Shown: positions 56,914 to 64,000 of the stretch, piece by piece
Layout of the letters: every line of letters starts with the position of its first letter
How positions within the stretch are numbered: the first letter of the stretch is position 1
Assembly (NCBI RefSeq): GCF_003610455.1
Contig: NZ_RAQK01000002.1
Span: 1,054,001-1,118,000, forward strand
Source of the DNA: Sulfitobacter guttiformis
GTDB taxonomy: Bacteria > Pseudomonadota > Alphaproteobacteria > Rhodobacterales > Rhodobacteraceae
Reading direction: 5' to 3'
Length of the DNA: 64,000 nt
Notes under the pieces: generated by a model
Seen by the model: only the letters and a program-made list of their open reading frames with translations
Database searches by the model: none
What the model was told of the DNA's origin: nothing
Position numbers and translations under genes: made by a program

Positions 56914-57471
56914 TCAGGAAATCTCGATAATGCCGGTCTCAGTCACCACCAGATCGAGCGGCTGGTCAGTTAATTCAAGGGGGGCCGCGTCCACTTCCTG
57001 ACCCGCGAATGCAAACCCGATAGCGAGGGTCGCACGTTTGGCGCGCAGCACCTCAAGGGTCCGGTCATAATACCCGCCGCCATACCCCAGCCGCCCGCCA
57101 GAGCGGTCAAACGCGAGCAAAGGCACAATCAGGATTTCAGGCTCGAATAACTCCAGTTGTGCTGGCACAGCAGCACCAAAAGCCCCCGCAACCATCACAG
57201 TGTCCGGTATCCAGCGGGCGAATTTAAGCGGTTTTGCCGCAGCCTCGATCACAGGGACACCGACCGGCCCGTAAGCTGCGGCTTCGGCCATGGCCGGACG
57301 TGGGTCAATCTCTGTCCGGATCGGCATAAATCCTGAAACCGGTACACCACGATAGCCCGCCAGAACCTCGCTGAGATATCCGGCTTGCGCCGCCGTAGCA
57401 CCTGCGAAAAGGGGCTTGCGGCGGGCAAATGCCGCTGTGCGTGCGGCCGCCTTGATCTCGGCCAAACTCAC
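56914..57471 (-). CDS. 5-formyltetrahydrofolate cyclo-ligase
   Basis: 185-residue enzyme that turns 5-formyl-THF into 5,10-methenyl-THF using ATP. RLGYGGGYYDRTL near residue 135 is the family signature for the ATP/substrate site. The start is a GTG at 57471 that overlaps the mgtE stop by 4 bases (GTGA), so translation is coupled. Length is normal. Confidence 0.87.
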   Translation of the reverse strand: MSLAEIKAAARTAAFARRKPLFAGATAAQAGYLSEVLAGYRGVPVSGFMPIRTEIDPRPAMAEAAAYGPVGVPVIEAAAKPLKFARWIPDTVMVAGAFGAAVPAQLELFEPEILIVPLLAFDRSGGRLGYGGGYYDRTLEVLRAKRATLAIGFAFAGQEVDAAPLELTDQPLDLVVTETGIIEIS

Positions 57472-58862
57472 AGCAGAACGGCAGCGGCCAGCCCGAGAAA
57501 GGCAAAAAATCCGACCACGTCCGTTACAGTTGTCACAAAGGCACCAGAGGCAAGCGCGGGATCCACGCCCACACGCTCCAGCACGATGGGGATGCCAGTG
57601 CCGGCCAATCCCGCCACAACCATGTTGATTACCATAGCCACTGCGATCACCCCGCCCAGCGCGGGAGAGCCGAACCAGATGATGCCAACAATTCCCATCA
57701 CAATGGCAAATATTGTGCCATTTATAAGTCCAACCAGACATTCGCGCCGGATCACCCGCCAAACGTTCGAACCGGTGAGGTCCTTTGTCGCCAATGCACG
57801 CACTGCCACCGTGAGGCTTTGGGTGCCCGCATTCCCGCCCATGGACGCCACAATCGGCATCAGCACCGCAAGGGCCACGATCTGCGCCAATGCGACTTCG
57901 AACTGGGATATAACCATGGAGGCGGCGATTGCGGTTGCAAGGTTCACCGCAAGCCATGGCAGGCGTTGCTTCGTCGTCTCGATCACGCGGTCCGAAAGCG
58001 AGCTTTCGCCAACACCTGCAAGGCGCAGGATGTCTTCCTCGTGCTCCTCATCAAGGACAGCCATGGCATCATCAATGGTGATAACCCCGATCAGGCGGCC
58101 ATCCTCGTCGACCACAGGTGCAGAGATGAGGTGGTACTGGTTAAAGGCGTAAGCTACGTCACCCTCGACTTGTGTGGCGGAAAATACCTTGAATGTTTCT
58201 TCGAACAGCGCCGTTAGCTTTGTCTCGCGTTTGGAGCGCATCAGCTTGCCCAATGTGACATTCCCAACGGGATGCAAGCGCGGATCAACGATGATGATGT
58301 GATAGAACTGGTCAGGCAGTTCCGCTTCGGGTGTCTTGCGCAGATGGTCAATTGCGGCGCCCACGGTCCAGTGTTCGGGTGCCATGACCACTTCGCGCTG
58401 CATCAGACGGCCGGCAGAATATTCGGGATACGACATCGCCTGCTGCACAGCGGCACGGTCGCCCTCGTCAAGCGCCCCCATAATAGTGGCCTGCTGCGCA
58501 TCCTCGAGGTCTTCAAGAATGTCGACCACATCGTCGCTGTCCAGCTCGCGCATCGCTTCTTGCAATACTTCCGGGGTCAGCAGGGCGATAACCTCGTCCC
58601 GGATCGCCTCATCAAGTTCCGAGAGGATCTCGCCATCGAATTCGAGGTCATAGAGACGGATCAGGCGGGCACGCTCGAATGCGCTGATCTGCTCGAGAAG
58701 GTCGGCGATGTCAGCCGCGTGCAGCGGTTCCATGAGCTCGACCAGTTTTTCGCGGTCGTCGATCTCAACAGCATAAAGTATCGCGGCAACATCGCGCTTG
58801 CCCAGCGTGTACGCCTCTGGCTCTTCTTGTTCGGGGCCCGTCTCTTCAACTTGATCCAACAT
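57468..58862 (-). CDS. mgtE: Magnesium transporter MgtE
   Basis: 464-residue Mg2+ channel: N-domain of acidic helices (EPLHAADIADLLEQISAFE), paired CBS domains (MQREVVMAPEHWTVGAAIDH and YHLISAPVVDEDGRLIGVI), a plug helix and a C-terminal pore domain of five TM helices (VLMPIVASMGGNAGTQSLTV). The N-domain and CBS pair close the pore at high Mg2+. Its product likely sets cytosolic Mg2+. Confidence 0.93.
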   Translation of the reverse strand: MLDQVEETGPEQEEPEAYTLGKRDVAAILYAVEIDDREKLVELMEPLHAADIADLLEQISAFERARLIRLYDLEFDGEILSELDEAIRDEVIALLTPEVLQEAMRELDSDDVVDILEDLEDAQQATIMGALDEGDRAAVQQAMSYPEYSAGRLMQREVVMAPEHWTVGAAIDHLRKTPEAELPDQFYHIIIVDPRLHPVGNVTLGKLMRSKRETKLTALFEETFKVFSATQVEGDVAYAFNQYHLISAPVVDEDGRLIGVITIDDAMAVLDEEHEEDILRLAGVGESSLSDRVIETTKQRLPWLAVNLATAIAASMVISQFEVALAQIVALAVLMPIVASMGGNAGTQSLTVAVRALATKDLTGSNVWRVIRRECLVGLINGTIFAIVMGIVGIIWFGSPALGGVIAVAMVINMVVAGLAGTGIPIVLERVGVDPALASGAFVTTVTDVVGFFAFLGLAAAVLL

Positions 58863-58990
58863 ACGCGCACCCTTTTTCTATTTTGCCATAACATAGCAGG
58901 CGGGGGCCGGACCACAATGCCGGCAGCCTCCGATTTTGCCGCACTGACCGGCATCTGACCATTGCCTGCACAGCGCAAAAAGGTACAGAT

Positions 58991-60292
58991 ATGTATATGG
59001 AAAAAAGCACCCTTCTTACCGGTCAGACACTCACCTTTTGCGGCAATCCTTTGCATGAGCCGTGGGAGGAATGTGTGCGCATCGACAGCGCCGGCGCGGT
59101 TTTAATGCAGGGCGCGCGCATTGCGGCGGTAGGCGATGCTGCCGCGCTCAAATCGGCACATCCACAAGCGCATGTGATCTCATATGGTGATGATCTGATT
59201 TGTCCGGGGTTTGTCGATGCCCATGTGCATTTTCCGCAAACGGCGATGATTGCAAGCTGGGGTAAGCGCCTGATCGACTGGCTCAATACATATACATTTC
59301 CCGAAGAGGCGCGGTTTGCCGATCCGGCCTATGCTGCGAGGATCGCGGCGCGCTATCTTGACCTGACAGCGGCCAATGGCACCACAACCGTCGCATCGTT
59401 TGCGACGATCCATCCCGCCAGCGTAGATGCCCTTTTCGAAGCCGCGGCGCTGCGCGGGCAATGCGTGGTGACCGGCAAGACCTGCATGAACCGCAATGCC
59501 CCCGATGATTTGCGCGACACGGCGCAATCGGCATATGATGACAGCAAGGAACTGATTGCGCGATGGCACGGTAAGGGACGTGCGCAATATGCAATTACAC
59601 CGCGTTTTTCGCCGACGTCGACCTCCGAGCAACTAAGCGCTTTGGGCACATTATGGGCCGAACATCCCGACTGCCTGATGCAAACTCACCTGAGCGAGCA
59701 GACCGACGAGGTCGAATGGGTGCATAGCCTGTTCCCCGATGCACGCGACTACCTAGATACTTATGAGGTCCACGGGCTGCTTGGCGCACGGGGTCTTTAC
59801 GGTCATGCGATCCACCTGACCCCGCGCGAGGTTGACCGCCTCGCAGAGGTCCAAGGCCGCGTGATCCATTGCCCCACTTCGAATATGTTCATAGGCTCCG
59901 GCGCGCTGAATTTGCCTGCACTGGCAGCACGTGGCATTCCTCTGGGGCTGGCTACGGATACCGGCGGCGGATCGTCCTTTTCAATGTTGCGGACGATGGC
60001 AGCGGCCTATGAGGCAGCACAGCATCACGGTCACGCCCTGCATGCGGCGCAACTTTTGTGGTTGGCCACGGCCGGATCAGCCGATGCCCTACATTTAAGC
60101 GGGCAAATCGGCACGCTCGAACAGGGGCATTTTGCGGATATTGCGGTTCTCGATCTACGCTCCACGGCGGCAATTGCGCAACGTGCCAACCGCTCCTACT
60201 CCGTATGGGAGGATGTTTTCGCCACTATCATGATGGGGGATGATCGCGCGCTGCGCGCTACATGGATTGCCGGTACCTGCGTCACGGCCTGA
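58991..60292 (+). CDS. guaD: Guanine deaminase
   Basis: 433-residue amidohydrolase that deaminates guanine to xanthine. Zinc and active-site motifs: CPGFVDAHVHFPQT, the substrate loop NTYTFPEEARF, QTHLSEQTDEVEW, HCPTSNMFIGSGAL and LATDTGGGSSFSM. All match GuaD. AGG lies seven bases before the ATG at 58991; a second ATG at 58997 is possible. Confidence 0.9.
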   Translation: MYMEKSTLLTGQTLTFCGNPLHEPWEECVRIDSAGAVLMQGARIAAVGDAAALKSAHPQAHVISYGDDLICPGFVDAHVHFPQTAMIASWGKRLIDWLNTYTFPEEARFADPAYAARIAARYLDLTAANGTTTVASFATIHPASVDALFEAAALRGQCVVTGKTCMNRNAPDDLRDTAQSAYDDSKELIARWHGKGRAQYAITPRFSPTSTSEQLSALGTLWAEHPDCLMQTHLSEQTDEVEWVHSLFPDARDYLDTYEVHGLLGARGLYGHAIHLTPREVDRLAEVQGRVIHCPTSNMFIGSGALNLPALAARGIPLGLATDTGGGSSFSMLRTMAAAYEAAQHHGHALHAAQLLWLATAGSADALHLSGQIGTLEQGHFADIAVLDLRSTAAIAQRANRSYSVWEDVFATIMMGDDRALRATWIAGTCVTA

Positions 60293-60310
60293 GCGCAGAA
60301 AGACGTCCGA

Positions 60311-60769
60311 TTAGCAGCGTTTCGCCGCAAGAACCATTACCCACACATCGCCTACATTCGCGAGGCCAAAATGCCGGACTTTCGGGTTTGTCATATTACG
60401 GAAGTGACTGGGCGACGTGCGCCATGCCTCAATCGCTGCTGATCGTCCAGAATATCCTTTATTGATATTCTCGGCAACAGTACACCATCGGTAGCCAGCG
60501 GCTTTGACGCGTTTACCCACAGTTGAACCATTGCTTCCGGTATGGCTAAAGAAATTTGCGGATACCATATCATCGGCATGCCTCAACGCCGCAGCGTCCA
60601 GAATCGGATTGCGACTCACTGCCCCCAGCCCTGCGCGTGCACGGATATTATTCAGCCGGTCTGCGGCAGGCCCGCCGATTACCGATGTTGCGCTCTGCAC
60701 TGGGGCAGAGCCCGTCGGTCCGCAAGCACCAAGCACTATTGCAAAAATCAAACCAAATACTAGGCGCAT
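60311..60769 (-). CDS. CAP-domain lipoprotein
   Basis: 152-residue predicted lipoprotein (signal LVFGLIFAIVLGACG, Cys at 16) with a CAP/SCP-like domain: NNIRARAGLGAVSRNPILDA, AALRHADDMVSANFFSHTGS, and AAIEAWRTSPSHFRNM with the conserved His/Glu positions. CAP proteins bind lipids or act as peptidases; the role is unknown. Its ATG overlaps the stop of the preceding deaminase gene by one base (TAATG). Confidence 0.8.
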   Translation of the reverse strand: MRLVFGLIFAIVLGACGPTGSAPVQSATSVIGGPAADRLNNIRARAGLGAVSRNPILDAAALRHADDMVSANFFSHTGSNGSTVGKRVKAAGYRWCTVAENINKGYSGRSAAIEAWRTSPSHFRNMTNPKVRHFGLANVGDVWVMVLAAKRC

Positions 60770-62115
60770 TACATTGCCTCCCTGAGAGTGACCGCCATTC
60801 GCCTTTGGCGCGCAAGGAGTGCTGCCATATCGACTGTGGTGATCTGACCGTTACGAACTATACCAGATCCGTTAACAAAAAGATCACGCACGGTGGTCGG
60901 CCCCGCCAACAACAGCGCCGCCATGTCCCATGATCCGGCCGCCTCAACGCCCGTCATGTCCCACACCGCTATATCGGCGCGTTTGCCCACCTCGATTCGC
61001 CCACAATCAGGCCGCCCCAAAACATCTGCCCCTCCGCGCGTCGCGATCTCGAGCGCCTCTCGCGCGCTCATGGCATTAGCGCCCAAACTTACCCGCTGTA
61101 GCAGCATCGCCTGTCGCGCCTCCGACACTAGATTGCCGGCATCGTTGCTGGCCGATCCGTCCACCCCGAGGCCGACCGGAACACCACCATCGCGCATTGC
61201 GCGTAGCGGTGCGATCCCGCTGCCCAGACGGCAGTTGGAACACGGACAATGTGCCACCCCAGTTCCCGTTGCTGCAAAGAGCGCGATTTCAGCGGCGTCA
61301 AGCTTGACACAATGGGCGTGCCACACATCTCTGCCAACCCAGCCAAGCATCTCGGCGTATTCACCGGGACGGCAGCCGAATTTCTCAAGGGAATAGGCGA
61401 TATCCTCATCGTTTTCGGCCAGATGGGTGTGCAACATCACGCCCTTGTCCCGCGCCAGGATCGCCGCGTCGCGCATCAGGTCCGTACTCACCGAGAAGGG
61501 CGAGCATGGGGCGATGCCGACACGGCACATCGACCCTTCGGCGGGATCATGAAATGCGTCTATCACACGGATGCAATCCTCAAGAATTGCCGCCTCTTCT
61601 TCAACCAATGCGTCTGGCGGCAGGCCGCCCGCACTTTCTCCGATGCTCATCGCGCCACGGGTGGGGTGAAACCGCAGACCGATATCGGACGCAGCGTGGA
61701 TCGTATCCTCGAGCCGCGAACCGTTGGGATAGAGATAAAGATGGTCCGAACTTAGCGTACAGCCCGACAGAGCAAGCTCCGCCAGTCCGACCTGCGCCGA
61801 GACAAACATATGATCCGGCGTGAAACGCTGCCACACCGGATAAAGCGTGCGCAACCAACCAAACAGCAGCGCATCCTGCCCGCCGGGCACAGCACGGGTC
61901 AGGCTTTGAAACAGGTGGTGGTGTGTGTTAACCAGACCCGGTGTTACCAAACACCCTGAGGCATCGACTACTTCGGCCCCCGCTGGTGCCACCAGTCCGT
62001 CTCCTATGCCGCTGATCGCGCCATCGCGCATCATGATATCGGCGTTCACAAGCTCGCGGCGCGTATCATCCATGGTCAGAACCATATCGGCGTTGCGGAG
62101 CAGGGTTACACTCAT
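60769..62115 (-). CDS. 8-oxoguanine deaminase-like amidohydrolase
   Basis: 448-residue amidohydrolase of the 8-oxoguanine/atrazine hydrolase group. VTPGLVNTHHHLFQSLTR, SSDHLYLYPNGSRLEDTI, LHTHLAENDEDI, AHCPCSNCRLGSGIAPL and GLGVDGSASNDAGN are its landmark motifs and fit 8-oxoguanine deaminase well. It would turn 8-oxoguanine into urate. With GuaD nearby it suggests purine salvage or cleansing. Start overlaps the hisN stop by 4 bases. Confidence 0.85.
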   Translation of the reverse strand: MSVTLLRNADMVLTMDDTRRELVNADIMMRDGAISGIGDGLVAPAGAEVVDASGCLVTPGLVNTHHHLFQSLTRAVPGGQDALLFGWLRTLYPVWQRFTPDHMFVSAQVGLAELALSGCTLSSDHLYLYPNGSRLEDTIHAASDIGLRFHPTRGAMSIGESAGGLPPDALVEEEAAILEDCIRVIDAFHDPAEGSMCRVGIAPCSPFSVSTDLMRDAAILARDKGVMLHTHLAENDEDIAYSLEKFGCRPGEYAEMLGWVGRDVWHAHCVKLDAAEIALFAATGTGVAHCPCSNCRLGSGIAPLRAMRDGGVPVGLGVDGSASNDAGNLVSEARQAMLLQRVSLGANAMSAREALEIATRGGADVLGRPDCGRIEVGKRADIAVWDMTGVEAAGSWDMAALLLAGPTTVRDLFVNGSGIVRNGQITTVDMAALLARQRRMAVTLREAM

Positions 62116-62921
62116 CCCGAAAGCACCTCTTGCAAGATGACCAACGCTTCGGCGTGTATCGCGGTGTTGGCGGCGGCAATCACGCGGCCCCCGTTGTGGG
62201 CGGGCCCACCATCCCAGCCGGTTACAACACCGCCTGCTGCCTCGATTAGCGCCTGCGGTCCCTGAATATCATAGGCGTTTAAACCGGCCTCGATCACCAG
62301 ATCGACCTGACCGCACGCAACAAGGGCGTATGCGTAGCAATCCATGCCATAGCGCGTAAGCTGGGCCTGTGCGGCAACGGCCCTGAACGCGGCCCCCTCC
62401 TGTGCGCTGCCCACCTCGGGGAAGGTGGTGAAAACAACCGCCTCGCTGAGTGGTCGCGGTCCACGTGTCCTAATGGGGCGGCCTGCCCCGCCGCGGATCA
62501 GGGTGGCTCCCTGTGGCGTGCCAATAAACCGCTCTCCGATGTAGGGCTGATCCACAATGCCGATGACGGGACCAGACTGGCCGCCGACCGCGATCAGCAC
62601 CCCCCATGTGGGTGTGCCCGAAACAAACCCGCGTGTGCCGTCAATCGGATCAAGAACCCAAATCAGACCGCTTGTACCGGATTTTTCGCCCATTTCCTCA
62701 CCCAGAATGGCATCATCGGGCCGCTCACGTCCGAGGATATCGCGCATCGCCGCCTCGGCTGCACGATCGGCCTCGGTTACAGGATCATAGCCGCCGACCA
62801 GCTTATTATCCTGCCCCAGATCCTCACTGCGGAAATAGGGCGCGATCACCTCACCTGCCGCATCCGCCAGCAGATGGGCCACGCGGGTGAGCTCTTTTGT
62901 CATTTTACTATCAATGTTCAT
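62112..62921 (-). CDS. hisN: Histidinol-phosphatase, inositol monophosphatase type
   Basis: 269-residue member of the inositol-monophosphatase superfamily. Metal motifs: GEEMGEKSG near residue 70, WVLDPIDGTRGFVSG near 90, and the late YDIQGPQALIEAAGGVVTGWDG. The GTRGF and the LNAYDIQGP pattern are those of HisN (histidinol-phosphate phosphatase), though inositol or other substrates are possible. The run hisN-deaminase-CAP is one probable transcript. Confidence 0.78.
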   Translation of the reverse strand: MNIDSKMTKELTRVAHLLADAAGEVIAPYFRSEDLGQDNKLVGGYDPVTEADRAAEAAMRDILGRERPDDAILGEEMGEKSGTSGLIWVLDPIDGTRGFVSGTPTWGVLIAVGGQSGPVIGIVDQPYIGERFIGTPQGATLIRGGAGRPIRTRGPRPLSEAVVFTTFPEVGSAQEGAAFRAVAAQAQLTRYGMDCYAYALVACGQVDLVIEAGLNAYDIQGPQALIEAAGGVVTGWDGGPAHNGGRVIAAANTAIHAEALVILQEVLSG

Positions 62922-63872
62922 AGTGAAACCGTCTCACTCCCGCGCCTGCCATGCAAGCCTGCACATCTGATTTGAAGCTAAATTAGGGCAGACCATTGGC
63001 GCGAAAACGGGCAACGCCTGTTATTCCGCCCGCTTGTCGGTGATGCGTGTGTGCAGCCGCTCCCTCCTGATTAGGCGGGTGTGCAACAACCCAACCAATT
63101 GCAGGTTGTGTCAGGTTTGCTCCCCCGCTTGGAGAAGAGAATGATGCGCTGTCGGACATTTCAGACAAGGAAATCCAATGATCGATTCGCATCAATTGCC
63201 GGTACTCTGATTCCTCTATTTCCGTCGGCAGGGCCAGAGGGATGCTGACACCGGGCTAGTCAGCGGGGCAGTTGTCGGTCCATAGCAGCCTATGCGATGA
63301 CACGCTCGTGTGATCAGGCGCAACGCAATAAAGGCGGGCGAAAGTGCGCTAGAACCTGCACGACATGCCGACCCGCCGCCATGAACTGCGCACCTCACGC
63401 CACCCGCACCCCTGCGACCAAAGCGCGCAATTTTTATAGTTAAAGATCCCTTCAACATTGCCGACCGGCGTCGGAGGGGGCAATAATGCTCACTCTGTCT
63501 ATGCGCCTTTTTAAAACAAATATTAGTCATCGGTGTATGAGGCGGCGCGTTCATCAGATCGCTGGTGGACCGCCCTGACTTTTTCCTCCGGAAACTCAAC
63601 ACTCATTGGATATTCCTGCGCACGCCCCCCTCTTTTTGGCGAAAGCGCCGCGCCTTTGCTGGCTATGATCCTAACCCACACCGCGATATTAATCCGCGCT
63701 AGTCAGATAATGAAAGAAGGCATGATCGACGCTTTGGACGAACTTTAATGAAGGAAGTGCAGCCAACTCTAAAAACCCGACCGAAAAACCTTGAAATACC
63801 TGCGCCCTGTGCCGATATTAGCCCTGTACCCGTCGGAAAACCGTTTCGCGGGCCAGCTTTAGGGAGTTTTAC
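62922..63872. other. About 950 bases without a convincing gene
   Basis: Open frames in this stretch are short (at most about 130 codons), have unusual composition and no clear ribosome binding site together with family likeness. A short frame ending at 63748 (tail IMKEGMIDALDEL) is the most protein-like but not supported. No tRNA, insertion sequence or repeat array was recognised. AGGGAG near 63861 belongs to the next gene. Confidence 0.5.
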
Positions 63873-64000
63873 ATGGCAGACGTGAATACAATCCGGACCA
63901 GTGCCGGAAGCCGCACCGCCGCGATTGATCAGGGCCTGCGTGCACACATGAACAAAGTCTACGGGACAATGTCCGTAGGCATGTTGATTACATTCGCCGC
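63873..64000 (+). CDS. BAX inhibitor-1 family protein, N-terminal part
   Basis: First 42 residues of a gene that continues past the window. ATG at 63873 with AGGGAG upstream. MADVNTIRTSAGSRTAAIDQ, then LRAHMNKVYGTMSVGMLITF, is the N-terminus of bacterial Bax inhibitor-1/YccA-like seven-helix membrane proteins (possible calcium leak or protease modulator). The start of the first TM helix is visible. Confidence 0.8.
   Translation, partial: MADVNTIRTSAGSRTAAIDQGLRAHMNKVYGTMSVGMLITFA

Noticed and set aside
63533..63748. 71-codon plus-strand frame in the 950-base gap
   Set aside because: Poor ribosome binding site, no family likeness, mixed composition.

Overview
The window is a stretch of chromosome from an alphaproteobacterium of the Roseobacter group (Rhodobacteraceae or Roseobacteraceae). 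The assignment rests on gene content and style: a DddL-type DMSP lyase, a PccR/ScfR-type regulator beside propionyl-CoA carboxylase genes, a choline-O-sulfate/betaine cluster, HdaA, a short class of prolyl-tRNA synthetase, an LdtR-like MarR regulator, and several small proteins of a kind typical of marine rhodobacters. Genes are dense, G+C is high by eye, and short start/stop overlaps are frequent. I see no rRNA, tRNA, CRISPR array, prophage or recognisable insertion sequence.

Layout. 1-3.6 kb: end of a YHS-domain gene, an LdtR-like regulator, a coupled XRE regulator/sdhE pair, an aspartate-type aminotransferase and a conserved small protein. 3.6-11 kb: MATE exporter, alpha/beta hydrolase, nuclease-like protein, dddL divergent from parE, then an AT-rich gene with a HEPN-like motif and a lipoprotein with a metallopeptidase motif. 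11-19.6 kb (minus strand): Ldh2-type dehydrogenase, lolD/lolC, a DUF2937 protein, a PQQ-type sugar dehydrogenase, proS, pepT and a LuxR-type regulator without a luxI. 19.7-25.4 kb (plus strand): PerM-like protein, hdaA, ppk1, ppx. 25.4-31.7 kb: secreted small protein, EEP-family enzyme, TerB/J-domain protein, acetyltransferase, VOC protein, methylmalonyl-CoA mutase, sulfotransferase-like protein. 31.9-40.8 kb: pccA, small lipoproteins and conserved small proteins, pccB, an MFS exporter and pccR. 40.8-48.2 kb: a nuclease with a perfect CtrA-type box upstream, then betI-betC-BCCT transporter-betB-betA. 48.3-58.9 kb: exporters, yebC, two SLC13 permeases of equal length, YmdB-like phosphoesterase, 5-formyl-THF cyclo-ligase, mgtE. 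59-64 kb: guanine deaminase, CAP lipoprotein, 8-oxoguanine deaminase, hisN, about 950 bases without a convincing gene, and the start of a BAX-inhibitor-1 family gene.

How it fits together. Two modules serve marine osmolytes. DddL cleaves DMSP to DMS and acrylate, and acrylate carbon can enter as propionyl-CoA, which PccA/PccB and the mutase take to succinyl-CoA under PccR. The bet cluster takes up choline-type compounds, removes sulfate from choline-O-sulfate and oxidises choline to glycine betaine. The ppk/ppx pair and the two purine deaminases point to polyphosphate and purine turnover. The link between the DMSP and propionyl-CoA modules is inference from family knowledge.

The points most worth following are the AT-rich HEPN-like gene coupled to parE, the CtrA-type box before a nuclease gene, the TTTGCAAA sites at pccB and pccR, the divergent LuxR-type protein, and several perfect hairpins beside very small genes.
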